DNA of 64,000 nucleotides, taken from positions 156,601 through 220,600 of the forward strand of contig NZ_BBRH01000009.1 in the NCBI RefSeq assembly GCF_002090055.1. The letters are read 5' to 3'. Below, piece by piece: positions 44,850 through 53,930 of this stretch; the first letter of the stretch is position 1, and the number at the start of each line of letters is the position of its first letter. Under the pieces are notes generated by a model. It was not told the DNA's origin. It saw nothing but the letters and a program-made list of their open reading frames with translations, and ran no database searches. This DNA comes from Demequina sp. NBRC 110051 (GTDB taxonomy: Bacteria > Actinomycetota > Actinomycetes > Actinomycetales > Demequinaceae). A program made the position numbers and the translations under genes.

Positions 44850-45977
44850 ATGCCTACCGTCGAGCTCGTCCGCGACGCCCTTAGCAAGGTCATCGATCCC
44901 GAAATCCGCCGCCCCATCACCGAGATCGGCATGGTCCGCTCGATCGACGTCGACGACGCCGGAGTGGCCACGGTGGGGATCGACCTCACCACCCAAGGCT
45001 GCCCCATGAAGGAGCGCATCACGGGAGACGTCACGGACGCCGCGGCGAAGGTCGCGGGCGTCACCGACGTGAAGATCGAACTGGGTGTGATGAGCGAGGA
45101 GCAGCGCCTCGAGCTGCGCTCCAAGCTGCGCGGCGGCAAGCCCGAGCCCGTCATCCAGTTCACCCAGCCGGGCAACATGACGCGCGTGTACGCGATCGCC
45201 TCGGGCAAGGGCGGCGTCGGCAAGTCGACAGTCACCGCGAACCTCGCGGCCGCGATGGCGAAGGACGGCCTCAAGGTGGGCGTGCTCGACGCGGACATCT
45301 TCGGCTTCTCGATCCCCGGCATGCTCGGCGTGACCGGCCAGCCCACGCGCCTGGACGACATGCTGCTGCCGCCCATCGCGCACGAGGTCAAGGCGGTCTC
45401 GATCGGGATGTTCGTGCCCGCGGGCCAGCCAGTGGTGTGGCGCGGCCCCATGCTTCACCGCGCCATCGAGCAGTTCCTCGCCGACGTGTATTGGGGCGAC
45501 CTCGACGTCCTCCTGCTGGACTTGCCGCCCGGCACCGGCGACATCGCCATCTCGGTGGCACAGCTGCTGCCGCACGCCGAGCTGGTGGTCGTCACGACCC
45601 CGCAGTCGGCGGCCGCGGGCGTCGCGGAGCGCGCCGGCTCGATCGCAACCCAGACGTCCCAGAACGTCGTGGGTGTGGTCGAAAACATGGCGTGGCTCGA
45701 GCAGGCCGACGGCTCGCGCCTGCACGTCTTCGGTGAGGGCGGCGGCCAGGTGGTCGCGGACCGCCTCACCAAGACGCTAGGCACCTCGGTGCCCGTCCTG
45801 GGCCAGGTCCCGCTCGACATCACGGCACGCGAGGCGGGCGACGCGGGCACGCCCGTGGTCATCTCCGACCCCGCCTCGCCCGCGGCCGAGGCCCTCACGG
45901 CCGTCGCCCGCTCGCTCGCGAGCCGCCAGCGCGGCCTCGCGGGACGCTCGCTGGGCGTCACGCCCATCAAGCGTTAG
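44850..45977 (+). CDS. mrp: Mrp/ApbC (Nbp35-type) Fe-S carrier ATPase
   Basis: A 375-residue P-loop ATPase. The N-terminal MIP18/DUF59 domain spans about 1-85 (SKVIDPEIRRPITEIGMV, LTTQGCPMKERI). The deviant Walker A is SGKGGVGKSTVTANLAAAMA near 112-131, and GVLDADIFGFSIPGMLG, DVLLLDLPPGTGDIAI and VVGVVENMAWLEQ follow. The usual CxxC Fe-S motif is not evident, as in many actinobacterial Mrp. The role is iron-sulfur cluster handling. I choose ATG 44850 because a TACGAT lies exactly 7 nt before it; ATG 44841 would sit inside that box. A CRP-type site lies upstream. Confidence 0.9.
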   Translation: MPTVELVRDALSKVIDPEIRRPITEIGMVRSIDVDDAGVATVGIDLTTQGCPMKERITGDVTDAAAKVAGVTDVKIELGVMSEEQRLELRSKLRGGKPEPVIQFTQPGNMTRVYAIASGKGGVGKSTVTANLAAAMAKDGLKVGVLDADIFGFSIPGMLGVTGQPTRLDDMLLPPIAHEVKAVSIGMFVPAGQPVVWRGPMLHRAIEQFLADVYWGDLDVLLLDLPPGTGDIAISVAQLLPHAELVVVTTPQSAAAGVAERAGSIATQTSQNVVGVVENMAWLEQADGSRLHVFGEGGGQVVADRLTKTLGTSVPVLGQVPLDITAREAGDAGTPVVISDPASPAAEALTAVARSLASRQRGLAGRSLGVTPIKR

Positions 45978-45991
45978 GCAGCTTTCCAGGG

Positions 45992-46004
45992 GCCGATGCC
46001 GTAG
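45992..46004 (+). repeat. 13-mer repeat copy, one mismatch, intergenic
   Basis: Twelfth base A; begins 15 nt after the mrp stop. Confidence 0.7.
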
Positions 46005-46059
46005 TTGGGCCCCGTGGGCGGGTGTAAGTCCCGGGTCAGCTCAGATCCGCGGAAGGGTC

Positions 46060-46548
46060 TTAGCCCCACGGACGGCCCCAGCCCGTGATCAGCGCCGCGA
46101 CGACGCCGGCGAGCAGGGTGCCCGCACTGAAGGGCGGGGTCGCGAGCGCCGCAAGGAGGGCGTCGTTGAAGGACGGCCCTTCCGCGCCGATCATGCTGAG
46201 CACCTCGTTCTCGCCGCCCACGGCGCCGGTGACGGCCATGACGTGAGCGCCGAAGGCCGCGGCGATCGCCGCGGTCGCCAGGGTCCACCCGTCTGCGTTC
46301 CGTGACAGGGTGCGCACCGTGAACCCCGCGGCGGCCGCGACGGCCGCGCCGAGCACCATCAGAGCGAGCGCTCCGGGATCGTCCGGCACCATGAACGACA
46401 GCAGCAACCCGAGCACGAGGGACAGGCCGAGCGCCACAGCGGCGGGCGCCATCGGCACACGACGCACACGCTCAAGCGCCGACACGGATGCGGTGGACTC
46501 GCCCGCCGGCGTCGCCGTCTCGCCGCCGGGGCTCGTGTGCTCGGCCAT
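46060..46548 (-). CDS. Hypothetical four-helix membrane protein
   Basis: A 162-residue protein with a Ser/Thr/Ala-rich N terminus (about 1-30) and four hydrophobic segments (about 33-53, 58-76, 84-105 and 135-155). No family is recognised. AAGGAG seven bases before the ATG at 46548 sets the start. It is divergent from the galactokinase-like gene, sharing the region with a 10-bp inverted repeat. The 3' region carries a one-mismatch 13-mer that belongs to the end of mrp. Confidence 0.65.
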   Translation of the reverse strand: MAEHTSPGGETATPAGESTASVSALERVRRVPMAPAAVALGLSLVLGLLLSFMVPDDPGALALMVLGAAVAAAAGFTVRTLSRNADGWTLATAAIAAAFGAHVMAVTGAVGGENEVLSMIGAEGPSFNDALLAALATPPFSAGTLLAGVVAALITGWGRPWG

Positions 46549-46572
46549 GATGGGGCTCCTTCGCATTCCTCG

Positions 46573-46616
46573 GGATACCGTCCGCATCCCTCTATGCATC
46601 AGGCACGACGGTATCC
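46573..46616. promoter_or_regulatory. 10-bp inverted repeat in the divergent region before the galactokinase-like gene
   Basis: GGATACCGTC at 46573-46582 and GACGGTATCC at 46607-46616, separated by 24 nt. The second arm abuts the GATAAT -10 (46617-46622). Position suits an operator for the galactokinase-like gene; a cruciform or RNA role is less likely. Confidence 0.5.
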
Positions 46617-46629
46617 GATAATGAACCCC

Positions 46630-47862
46630 GTGACAGTCCCTGGTCCGGGCGGCGCGCCCACGTGGATGCCCGCCTGGGCACGCGGCCACGGCGAGTACGC
46701 GGTGCGCGAGCTCTTCACGCGCACCTACGGGGGCGAGCCAGACGGGGTGTGGAGCGCCCCAGGCCGTGTGCTGATCATCGGCGAGCACCTGGACTACAAC
46801 GCCGGCCGTACGCTCGCCACCGCGACGCCGCATCGTCTCTATGTCGCGGCGCGCGTACGCAGTGACCGCCGCCTCCGCGCCGTCGAGGGCCAAGCAGACG
46901 AACTTCCCGGCCCTCAGGGGATGTGGGAGGCGGACATGGACCACCTGCGCCCCGGCGAGACGCCTGGGTGGCCCCTCTACATCGCCGCCGCGCTGTGGGC
47001 CCTCCAAGAGCGCGGGTACGACGGCCCGGGGCTCGATATCGCCGCGACCAGTTGCATCCCCGTGGGCGGGGGACTCGCGGGGTGGGCTGCCTTGGAGGCA
47101 GCGACCGTGATGGCGGCCGATGCACTCTGGGGTCTCGCTCTCGGCTCCACCGAAGAGGGACGCACCGAGTTGGCGCAGACCTGTTTTGAGGCCCAACGCG
47201 ACTTCATCGGTTCACCGTTCGGCGGCACCGATCAGCACACGTCGCTCCGCTGTCGCGAGGGCGAGGCGATCTCGCTTGATTTTTCCTCACCGCCACCCAC
47301 CGCGGAGCGCTTCGACCTGCCGTTTCGCGAGTACGGCCTCGGGCTTCTGGTGGTGCGCACCGCGGACATCTACCCCATGGCAGATCCCGTGTTTCTGCAG
47401 CGCCAGCGCGAGTGCGACGCGGCGGCGCGAGCGCTCGGCGTGAGGTGGGTCGGCCAGGTCACGGACCAGCCCGACGCCCACGACCGTATCGCCGCACTCG
47501 AGGACCCCACGCTGCGCAAGCGGGCGCGACACATCGTGTCCGAGATCGAGCGCGTCGCGGCAGTCGAGCAGGAGTTGGCCGGCACGGGCCCCGCGCACGA
47601 TCGATTCACGGCCATCGGCCTGCACCTGTACCGCTCCCACGCGTCGCTCGAGACGCTCTTCGAGGTCTCCACGCCCGCGCTCAACCGTGCCGTCGACGCC
47701 GCCTATGCGGCGGGAGCCCTGGGCGCGCGCATGTTCGGCGCGGGCCGCGGCGGCTCCTGCCTGGCGCTCGTGCGACGGATCGAGGCCGAACGCACCGCGG
47801 AACGCATCCGCGAGACGCTGCTCAGCGCGGGCGACCCGGAGCCCAGCTTCGCCCTGGTCTGA
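46630..47862 (+). CDS. Galactokinase-like GHMP-family protein
   Basis: A 410-residue protein of the GHMP kinase fold. The N-terminal substrate motif is PGRVLIIGEHLDYNAG (GEHTDYN in true GalK), and the catalytic Asp region is FGGTDQHTSL. The phosphate loop, normally GLSSSA, reads VGGGLAGWAALE, and the C-terminal GGGFGG reads GAGRGGSCLAL. Core residues E, H and D of the sugar site remain, but the nucleotide loop is altered, so activity or substrate may differ from galactose. GATAAT lies 7 nt before the GTG at 46630, favouring it over the ATG at 46621 that overlaps the box. It stands alone, without galT or galE. Confidence 0.75.
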   Translation: MTVPGPGGAPTWMPAWARGHGEYAVRELFTRTYGGEPDGVWSAPGRVLIIGEHLDYNAGRTLATATPHRLYVAARVRSDRRLRAVEGQADELPGPQGMWEADMDHLRPGETPGWPLYIAAALWALQERGYDGPGLDIAATSCIPVGGGLAGWAALEAATVMAADALWGLALGSTEEGRTELAQTCFEAQRDFIGSPFGGTDQHTSLRCREGEAISLDFSSPPPTAERFDLPFREYGLGLLVVRTADIYPMADPVFLQRQRECDAAARALGVRWVGQVTDQPDAHDRIAALEDPTLRKRARHIVSEIERVAAVEQELAGTGPAHDRFTAIGLHLYRSHASLETLFEVSTPALNRAVDAAYAAGALGARMFGAGRGGSCLALVRRIEAERTAERIRETLLSAGDPEPSFALV

Positions 47863-47881
47863 CCGCCCGCGCGACGAAGAG

Positions 47882-48685
47882 CTACAGGTCGTAGTCGACG
47901 ATGAGCGGCGCGTGGTCCGACCACCGCGTGTCGTACGACGGCGCGCGGTCCACGCGCACGTCCGTCACCGCGGCCGCAAGCGCGGGCGAGGTGAGCTGGT
48001 AGTCGATCCGCCAGCCCGCGTCGTTGTCGAAGGCCTTGCCGCGCTGCGACCACCACGTGTACGGGCCGGGTCGATCGCCGGCGTGCACGCGGTGCACGTC
48101 CACCCAGCCTGCCTCGATCCAGCGGTCGATGTAGGCGCGCTCCTCGGGCAGGAACCCCGCGGACTTGAGATTGCCCTTCCAGTTCTTGATGTCGTTGTTG
48201 GTGTGGGCGATATTGATGTCACCCATCACCACGACCCGCTCATGGGCGCCCGCGAGCGCCTCAAGCCGCGCGGTCATGAGCTCAAGGAAGGCGTACTTGT
48301 CGGCCATCGACTCGGGCTTGTCGACGTTGCCCGAGTGGACATACACCGACACGATCCGCACGTCACCCGCAGGTGACGGCACGGTCGCCTCGACCCACCG
48401 ACCCGTGTGCGTGGCGGCGGTGGCGGACTCGCCGAGCGCCGCCGCGCCCACGTGCACATCCGACAGCGCGGCGCGCGACAGGATCGCGACGCCGTTGCGC
48501 CCCTTCTGCTCCGAGATGTGGTCGGCCACGTGCCAGGCCTCGCCCAGTTCGCCGGCCAGCAGGTCCTGCGGTGCGCGCACCTCTTGCAGGCACACCACGT
48601 CCGCCCCGACCTCGTCGAGCCACGGCAGCATGCCCTTGCGCAGGGCGGCGCGCACCCCGTTGACGTTGACCGACACGATCCGCAT
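47882..48685 (-). CDS. xthA: Exodeoxyribonuclease III / AP endonuclease
   Basis: A 267-residue ExoIII-family enzyme for base-excision repair. It starts [19 protein letters not shown], with VCLQEVRAPQDLL (catalytic Glu), the VYVHSGNVDKPESM loop, MGDINIAHTNNDIKN (Asp/Asn pair) and WRIDYQLTSPAL with the terminal SDHAPLIVDYDL (Asp-His). The start overlaps the folD stop by one base (TGATG), so it is the last gene of the glyA-folD-xthA operon. It converges on the galactokinase-like gene. Confidence 0.95.
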   Translation of the reverse strand: MRIVSVNVNGVRAALRKGMLPWLDEVGADVVCLQEVRAPQDLLAGELGEAWHVADHISEQKGRNGVAILSRAALSDVHVGAAALGESATAATHTGRWVEATVPSPAGDVRIVSVYVHSGNVDKPESMADKYAFLELMTARLEALAGAHERVVVMGDINIAHTNNDIKNWKGNLKSAGFLPEERAYIDRWIEAGWVDVHRVHAGDRPGPYTWWSQRGKAFDNDAGWRIDYQLTSPALAAAVTDVRVDRAPSYDTRWSDHAPLIVDYDL

Positions 48686-49572
48686 CAGCGAATCCCCGCC
48701 TTCCTCTCGCTTGCTTCGACGACGTTCGCGAGCAGCATGGCCCGCGTCATGGGGCCCACGCCCCCGGGGTTAGGCGAGAACCACGACGACGTGGCCACGG
48801 CATCGGCCGCAATATCGCCCGCCACCTTGGACTTGCCCGTCTCGGGGTCGGTCACGCGGGACACGCCCACGTCGATCAGCACGGCGCCGTCCTTGACCAT
48901 GTCGCCCGCGATGATGCCCGGGACGCCGGCGGCGGCGACGATGACGTCGGCCTCGCGCGTGTGCGATGCCAGATCCGCGGTGCCGGTGTGGCACAGCGTC
49001 ACGGTGGCGTTGACGTCCTTGCGGGTGAGCAGCAGGCCGATGCTCCGGCCCACGGTCGTACCGCGGCCCACCACGACGACGTGCTTGCCATTCAGGTCGA
49101 TCCCGTGGCGCTCGATGAGCTCGATGATGCCCTTGGGCGTGCACGGGAGGCTCGACTCGACGGGCTCGGCGATGCGCAGCACCAGGCGGCCCAGGTTGGT
49201 CGGGTGCAGTCCGTCGGCGTCCTTGTCGGGGTCGATGAGCTCGAGCACCCGGTGGGTGTCGATGCCCTTCGGCAGCGGCAGCTGGACGATGAATCCGGTG
49301 CACGCGGGGTCCTCGTTGAGGCGCGCGACGGCGGCCTCGATCTCCTCTTGCGTCGCGGTCTCGGGAAGATCCTCGCGGATCGAGGCGATGCCCACCTCCG
49401 CACAGTCGCGGTGCTTACCGGCCACATACCAGGTGGACCCCGGGTCCTCGCCCACGAGCAGCGTGCCCAGACCGGGGGCGACGCCGCGCTCGGCGAGCGC
49501 GGCGACCCTCTCGGTGAGCTCGGCCTTGATGGCCGCTGCGGTGGCGGTGCCGTCGAGCTTCTGGGGAGCCAT
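48685..49572 (-). CDS. folD: Bifunctional methylene-THF dehydrogenase / methenyl-THF cyclohydrolase
   Basis: A 295-residue FolD. It contains [28 protein letters not shown] (the catalytic Lys region), the [36 protein letters not shown] block and the NADP loop [33 protein letters not shown], ending [18 protein letters not shown]. It interconverts one-carbon folates produced by GlyA. The start overlaps the glyA stop by one base (TAATG). An exact 13-mer copy lies in the 3' part (48795-48807), encoding DAVAT. Confidence 0.96.
   Translation of the reverse strand: MAPQKLDGTATAAAIKAELTERVAALAERGVAPGLGTLLVGEDPGSTWYVAGKHRDCAEVGIASIREDLPETATQEEIEAAVARLNEDPACTGFIVQLPLPKGIDTHRVLELIDPDKDADGLHPTNLGRLVLRIAEPVESSLPCTPKGIIELIERHGIDLNGKHVVVVGRGTTVGRSIGLLLTRKDVNATVTLCHTGTADLASHTREADVIVAAAGVPGIIAGDMVKDGAVLIDVGVSRVTDPETGKSKVAGDIAADAVATSSWFSPNPGGVGPMTRAMLLANVVEASERKAGIR
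48795..48807 (-). repeat. 13-mer repeat copy, exact
   Basis: Within the 3' part of folD. Confidence 0.8.
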
Positions 49573-50870
49573 TACTGGGCGAGGCCCTCGTACAGCGGGA
49601 AGTCGTCCGCGAGGCGCTTGACGCGCGCGCGCAGGCCCTCGAGGTCGGCCGTCTTGCCGCCGATGAGTGCCTGGGCGATGACCTCGGCAACCTCGGTGAA
49701 CTTCTCGGCGCCGAAGCCGCGGCTCGCGAGCGCCGGGGTGCCGATGCGCAGCCCGGAGGTGACCATCGGGGGACGGGGGTCGAAGGGCACCGCATTGCGG
49801 TTGACGGTGATGCCAACCTCGTGCAGCAGGTCCTCGGCGTCCTGACCGGTGAGCTCGGAGTGGCGCAGGTCGGCGAGCACCAGGTGCACGTCGGTGCCAC
49901 CGGTGACGACGTTGACCCCGGCCTCGATCGCGTCGGCGGCCGTGAGGCGCTCCGCGATGATGCGAGCGCCTTCCAAGACGCGCGCCTGGCGCTCCTTGAA
50001 CTCGTCCTGGGCTGCGGCCTTCAGAGCCACAGCCTTGGCGGCGATCACGTGCATGAGCGGGCCGCCCTGCTGGCCGGGGAAGACCGCGGAGTTGAGCTTC
50101 TTGGCGAGCACGGTGTCGCGCGAGAGGATCATGCCCGAGCGGGGGCCGCCGATGGTCTTGTGAATCGTCGTGGACACGACGTCCGAGTGCGGCACGGGGC
50201 TGGGGTGCAGGCCCGCGGCGACGAGCCCGGCGAAGTGCGCCATGTCGGTCCACAGCGCGGCGCCGACCTCGTCGGCGATCGAGCGGAAGGCCTCGAAGTC
50301 GAGGTGGCGGGGGTAGGCGGACCAGCCGGCGATGATCACATCGGGACGCTCGGCGAGTGCCTGCTCGCGGACCTGGTCCATCTCGATGCGGTGGGTGGTC
50401 TCGTCGAGCCCGTACGCGGCGACCTCGTAGAGCTTGCCCGAGAAGTTCAGCTTCATGCCGTGCGTGAGGTGACCGCCATGGGCGAGCGAGAGGCCCATGA
50501 TCTTGTCGCCGGCGTTGACGAGGGCGTGCAGCACGGCGGCATTGGCGGTCGCGCCGGAGTGGGGCTGGACGTTGGCGTACTCGGCGCCGAAGAGGCTCTT
50601 GGCGCGCTCGATCGCGATGGTCTCGGCGACGTCGACCTCCTCGCAGCCGCCGTAGTAGCGGCGCCCGGGGTAGCCCTCGGCGTACTTGTTGGTGAGGACG
50701 GAGCCCTGCGCCTGGAGGACGGCGCGGGGAACGAAGTTCTCCGAGGCGATCATCTCGAGGTAGGTGCGCTGGCGACCAAGCTCGCGGTCGAGGACCTGGG
50801 CGATCTCGGGGTCGAAATCCTGCAGCGAGGCGTTCATGACCTCGTGCGTGGCGCTGGAGTCGGTCGTCAT
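49572..50870 (-). CDS. glyA: Serine hydroxymethyltransferase
   Basis: A 432-residue PLP enzyme converting serine and THF to glycine and methylene-THF. It has [61 protein letters not shown] and the PLP lysine in [18 protein letters not shown]. It is the first gene of an operon with folD and xthA, each overlapping by one base. AAGGGA precedes the ATG. Expression is probably controlled by the ZTP riboswitch just upstream. Confidence 0.96.
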   Translation of the reverse strand: MTTDSSATHEVMNASLQDFDPEIAQVLDRELGRQRTYLEMIASENFVPRAVLQAQGSVLTNKYAEGYPGRRYYGGCEEVDVAETIAIERAKSLFGAEYANVQPHSGATANAAVLHALVNAGDKIMGLSLAHGGHLTHGMKLNFSGKLYEVAAYGLDETTHRIEMDQVREQALAERPDVIIAGWSAYPRHLDFEAFRSIADEVGAALWTDMAHFAGLVAAGLHPSPVPHSDVVSTTIHKTIGGPRSGMILSRDTVLAKKLNSAVFPGQQGGPLMHVIAAKAVALKAAAQDEFKERQARVLEGARIIAERLTAADAIEAGVNVVTGGTDVHLVLADLRHSELTGQDAEDLLHEVGITVNRNAVPFDPRPPMVTSGLRIGTPALASRGFGAEKFTEVAEVIAQALIGGKTADLEGLRARVKRLADDFPLYEGLAQ

Positions 50871-50889
50871 GTCATTCCCTTAACGTCAG

Positions 50890-50906
50890 GGCGGCGCGGG
50901 GCCGCC
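50890..50906 (-). promoter_or_regulatory. Expression-platform hairpin of the ZTP riboswitch
   Basis: A GGCGGC-GCCGCC 6-bp stem with a 5-nt loop lies between the aptamer and the glyA Shine-Dalgarno. It lacks a T-run, so translational control or a Rho-type mechanism is as likely as intrinsic termination. Confidence 0.4.
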
Positions 50907-50920
50907 GGTTGTCCGGTGAC

Positions 50921-51004
50921 CTTGGCCCAGGCGTACGACCAACAGTCGGCGAATGCGTGCCGCTCCCTCGTGGTGACCCACTGCGCCAGTCGCGACGCGC
51001 GCCA
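50921..51004 (-). ncRNA. ZTP (pfl) riboswitch aptamer
   Basis: On the minus strand the sequence contains CGCGACUGGCGCAGUGGGU, then CACCACGAGGGAGCGGC, a variable linker, and the conserved UACGCCUGGGCC. These blocks and their order are the pfl-motif consensus that binds ZTP/ZMP and signals folate shortage. The downstream glyA-folD genes are its classical targets. Confidence 0.85.
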
Positions 51005-51016
51005 GTCTAGCAACGG

Positions 51017-51029
51017 GCCGATGCCGTGG
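51017..51029 (+). repeat. 13-mer repeat copy, exact, intergenic
   Basis: 12 nt beyond the stop of the minus-strand acyltransferase and just upstream of the ZTP aptamer. Confidence 0.85.
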
Positions 51030-51041
51030 CACCTTCGCGAC

Positions 51042-52073
51042 CTACCTCCAGGTCCACTCGCGCTCACGAGGCGAACCGATGCGCCAGCGGCTCGACCACC
51101 ACGTGAAATCCGTCAGCGGCGCGAGCGTGGTGGCGACGACGGGCCTCGACGCGAGGTACGCGAAGCCGAGGGCTCCAAGGGCTCCAAGCGCGGCCGCCGC
51201 CAGCCCCGTCACGCCGATGCCGTCACCGGCGACGTACCAGGGCATCAGCACGATCGGGTGCAGGAGATACACCGTGAGGGTGCCGCGTCCGATCGAGTCG
51301 AGCACGGGAAGGTGCCGATACGACAGCGCGATCACGGCAAGTACCAGGACCGCGGAGGCGGCAAGGATGACGGCGCGTCCCACGACCCCCTCGACCGTCT
51401 CCAGACCGAGCCTGTCGTACGAACGCGCCATGTGGAAAGGCCGGATACTTTGCTCGCCCACCACGGCGACGGCCCAGGCGGCCGCCGCCAGGAGAAGCGC
51501 GGCCCCGGCCCACCACCACCGCGCGAGCCGCTCGAGCCACTCCTGCTTCCAGAACAGCCCCGCCACGAAGAACGGCAAAAAGCCGAGGATGCGCGACAGC
51601 GAGTAGTCATAGCCAATGAACGGAGCCGCCCCCGCCGCGAGCGCCAGGAGGACAGCAATCGCGATCGACCACGGCGAGCGCGCCAGCAGGATCGCGGCCA
51701 TGCGCCACACGAAGAGGGCCAGCAGGTACCAGAGGGTCCAACTGACTCCCGGAAAGCCGAGCGAGAAGGCGTTGTCGGTCAGGTGCGCAATCAGCACCCG
51801 GTGCAGGATCTGAAACACCAGGAACGGGAAGAGCAGCCGCGCCACCAAGCGCCCCACCGACCACGTGCGCGACATGCGCGTGAGGTAGCCGCTGAGCCAC
51901 ACGAAGGCCGGCATGTGGAACAGGTAGATGAAAAGCTCGACCGCACGGGCACCCTCGCCCGGTACGAGCAGCATCACGTGGCCGTAGACGACGAGCACGA
52001 TCAGCACGCCCGCGAGCGAATCGAGGCGACGATCACGGTCCCCCATCCCGGGCACGGCGGTGGAGCCGGGCAT
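51042..52073 (-). CDS. Acyltransferase family 3 membrane protein (first of two)
   Basis: A 343-residue integral membrane protein with about ten hydrophobic segments. The family signature is DRRLDSLAGVLIVLVVYGHVMLL with the catalytic His, then LFIYLFHMPAFVWLSGYLTRM. These proteins O-acylate extracellular polymers or glycolipids. AGGAGG before the ATG at 52073 (spacing about 4) sets the start. It is divergent from the CDP-glycerol transferase gene, and the second acyltransferase at 53931 is a clear paralogue, with matching W-S-GYLTR and FPxxVFQxLH motifs. An exact 13-mer lies 12 nt after its stop. Confidence 0.88.
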   Translation of the reverse strand: MPGSTAVPGMGDRDRRLDSLAGVLIVLVVYGHVMLLVPGEGARAVELFIYLFHMPAFVWLSGYLTRMSRTWSVGRLVARLLFPFLVFQILHRVLIAHLTDNAFSLGFPGVSWTLWYLLALFVWRMAAILLARSPWSIAIAVLLALAAGAAPFIGYDYSLSRILGFLPFFVAGLFWKQEWLERLARWWWAGAALLLAAAAWAVAVVGEQSIRPFHMARSYDRLGLETVEGVVGRAVILAASAVLVLAVIALSYRHLPVLDSIGRGTLTVYLLHPIVLMPWYVAGDGIGVTGLAAAALGALGALGFAYLASRPVVATTLAPLTDFTWWSSRWRIGSPREREWTWR

Positions 52074-52241
52074 CCGCCCTCCTTGCGCTGTCGGGCCGCG
52101 GCCACCATCGGCACGGGTTCACCGCATGGTCCACGAAGCGGCGCGTCGTGGTCAATGGGGATCGCCGCGCACGACCCCAGTACGATGTGGCCCCAAACGC
52201 CGATGATGTTGCCGCGAAGCGCTGAGGATGTGCCGCCGTTG

Positions 52242-53918
52242 ATGAACCCGAGGCTGAGGGCCCGTGCCTTGCGCGGGCGCATGACGGCTCGGATGGACCG
52301 GCGAGCGGCGAGGCGCGCGCTGCGCGTGGCGGACCTGCGGGCGCCGCGGGTCCCCGGCGCCGACCTCGTCGTCTCACGCGACCCGGCCGGCCGGCGTTCC
52401 ATGACGCGGGTCGAGGGCCGCTGCGCCATCGACTCGATCAGCATCAGTGAGGGCGAACGCGCGCTCGTCATCGAGGGCCGGTGGCGAGGCCGGACACCCC
52501 GCGCTTTGGTGCTGCGCGGCGCGCGGGTCGACACCCGCGCGGACCTCACCATGCTCGAGGACAGCCGCTTCGAATGCCGCCTGCCCCTGCATGCCGAGGG
52601 TTGGTTGGGCCAGGACCGGGTAGTCCCCTGCGGCACCTACGTGATCCAGGTGGACGACGGCCGCTCGGCGGCGCGCATGGTAGTGGCACCGGCGAGCCTG
52701 CGACAGACGCTGCCGATCAAGCACCAGGCACCCTTCGCGCACATCAAGGTGGGCCGCGCGGCGCTGGGCCAGATCACGGTGACGCTTGCCCCACCCCTCA
52801 CATCCGAAGAATCGGGTGTCCAGGGCCGCGCTGCTGTCACCTCCGTCAAGAGGCCCACCCCTGTGGTGAAGGACGCCGTCTTCCTACAGTCGTGGTTTGG
52901 TAAGACCTTTTCCGACAGCCCCGCTCCCCTGGCGGACGCGCTTCGCCATCACTGCCGGGAGGTGCTCGTCGGCGTGCGCGACTTCTCGGTCGAGGTGCCC
53001 GACCACGTCACTCCGGTCATCGTTGGCTCGCGGGCATGGTGGGAAGCCATGACCTCCGCCCGCGTGGTGGTCGACAACAGCTGGACACCCAAGGAGTTCA
53101 AGCGCAGGCCCGGGCAGAAGGTGGTCCAGACCTGGCACGGCACCCCGCTGAAGAAGCTGGGCTATGACCGCTCGCAGCACGAGGGCAGGCCCTCCACGCC
53201 GCAGAGCTTCAGGTGGGGAAGCTCGAAGTGGGACCTGCTGGTCTCCCCCAACGACTACTCGACGGAGATTCTGCGCCGCGCCTACACCTATGACGGTGAG
53301 ATCGCCCAAGTGGGCTACCCCCGCAACGACGTTCTGGTTGCAGACGATGGCGTGCGCTCCCGGGTGCGCGCGTCGCTCGGCATCGCCGCGGACACGGTGG
53401 TGGTGGTCTACGCCCCGACGTTTCGCGAGTCGCAACAGGGGCGCAGCGTGTTTTGCGACGTGGAGGCCTTGGGCCGCGCACTAGGTCCCGGCTTCCAGTT
53501 GCTCGTGCGCGGCCACAGCGCCGCCCTACGTCCCGGCACGCACCACCACGGATCTCACGCGCTCGACGTCAGCACGTACCCGGAGTCCTCGCACATCCTT
53601 GCCGTCGCCGATGTCCTCGTCACCGACTACTCGTCCGTGATGTTCGACTTCACCGCGACTGGTCGCCCCGTCGTGTTCTTCACGCCGGACATGGATGCCT
53701 ACGCTCAGGACGGGCGCGGGGTGTACTTCGACCTGGAATCCACCGCCCCGGGTCCCGTGGTGCGCCGCGAAAGCCAGTTGGCCTATGAGGTGCGGCGCGC
53801 GTGGCGAGAGCGGGCCGCTGTGTCACCGCGCTACGAGACGTGGAGGACGCGCTACAACGGGCATGACGACGGCGGCGCCACCGAGCGCCTGGCGTCGCGC
53901 ATCAGGGAGTGGCTCTAG
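52242..53918 (+). CDS. CDP-glycerol glycerophosphotransferase family protein (TagF-like)
   Basis: A 558-residue protein. The N-terminal 200 residues hold a beta-rich accessory domain. The C-terminal GT-B polymerase domain contains VVDNSWTPKEFKRRPGQKVVQTWHGTPLKKLGYD (donor-site His), a ribose/phosphate region VVYAPTFRES, and VLVTDYSSVMFDFTATGRPVVFF. TagF-like enzymes add glycerol-phosphate or related units to teichoic-acid or glycopolymer chains at the inner membrane. The ATG at 52242 is chosen; a GTG four codons upstream is possible. It is flanked by two acyltransferases, suggesting export or decoration of the product. Confidence 0.88.
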   Translation: MNPRLRARALRGRMTARMDRRAARRALRVADLRAPRVPGADLVVSRDPAGRRSMTRVEGRCAIDSISISEGERALVIEGRWRGRTPRALVLRGARVDTRADLTMLEDSRFECRLPLHAEGWLGQDRVVPCGTYVIQVDDGRSAARMVVAPASLRQTLPIKHQAPFAHIKVGRAALGQITVTLAPPLTSEESGVQGRAAVTSVKRPTPVVKDAVFLQSWFGKTFSDSPAPLADALRHHCREVLVGVRDFSVEVPDHVTPVIVGSRAWWEAMTSARVVVDNSWTPKEFKRRPGQKVVQTWHGTPLKKLGYDRSQHEGRPSTPQSFRWGSSKWDLLVSPNDYSTEILRRAYTYDGEIAQVGYPRNDVLVADDGVRSRVRASLGIAADTVVVVYAPTFRESQQGRSVFCDVEALGRALGPGFQLLVRGHSAALRPGTHHHGSHALDVSTYPESSHILAVADVLVTDYSSVMFDFTATGRPVVFFTPDMDAYAQDGRGVYFDLESTAPGPVVRRESQLAYEVRRAWRERAAVSPRYETWRTRYNGHDDGGATERLASRIREWL

Positions 53919-53930
53919 CAGTGAGTGGCT

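Noticed and set aside
50867..51067. 66-codon minus-strand frame upstream of glyA
   Set aside because: It translates the ZTP riboswitch and has no coding pattern.
49821..53918. A 1365-codon plus-strand reading frame over glyA, the ZTP leader and an acyltransferase
   Set aside because: Only its 3' part (from 52242) has TagF-family sequence. The rest is antisense to well-supported genes and is Asp/Arg/His-rich, the usual artefact of high-GC DNA.
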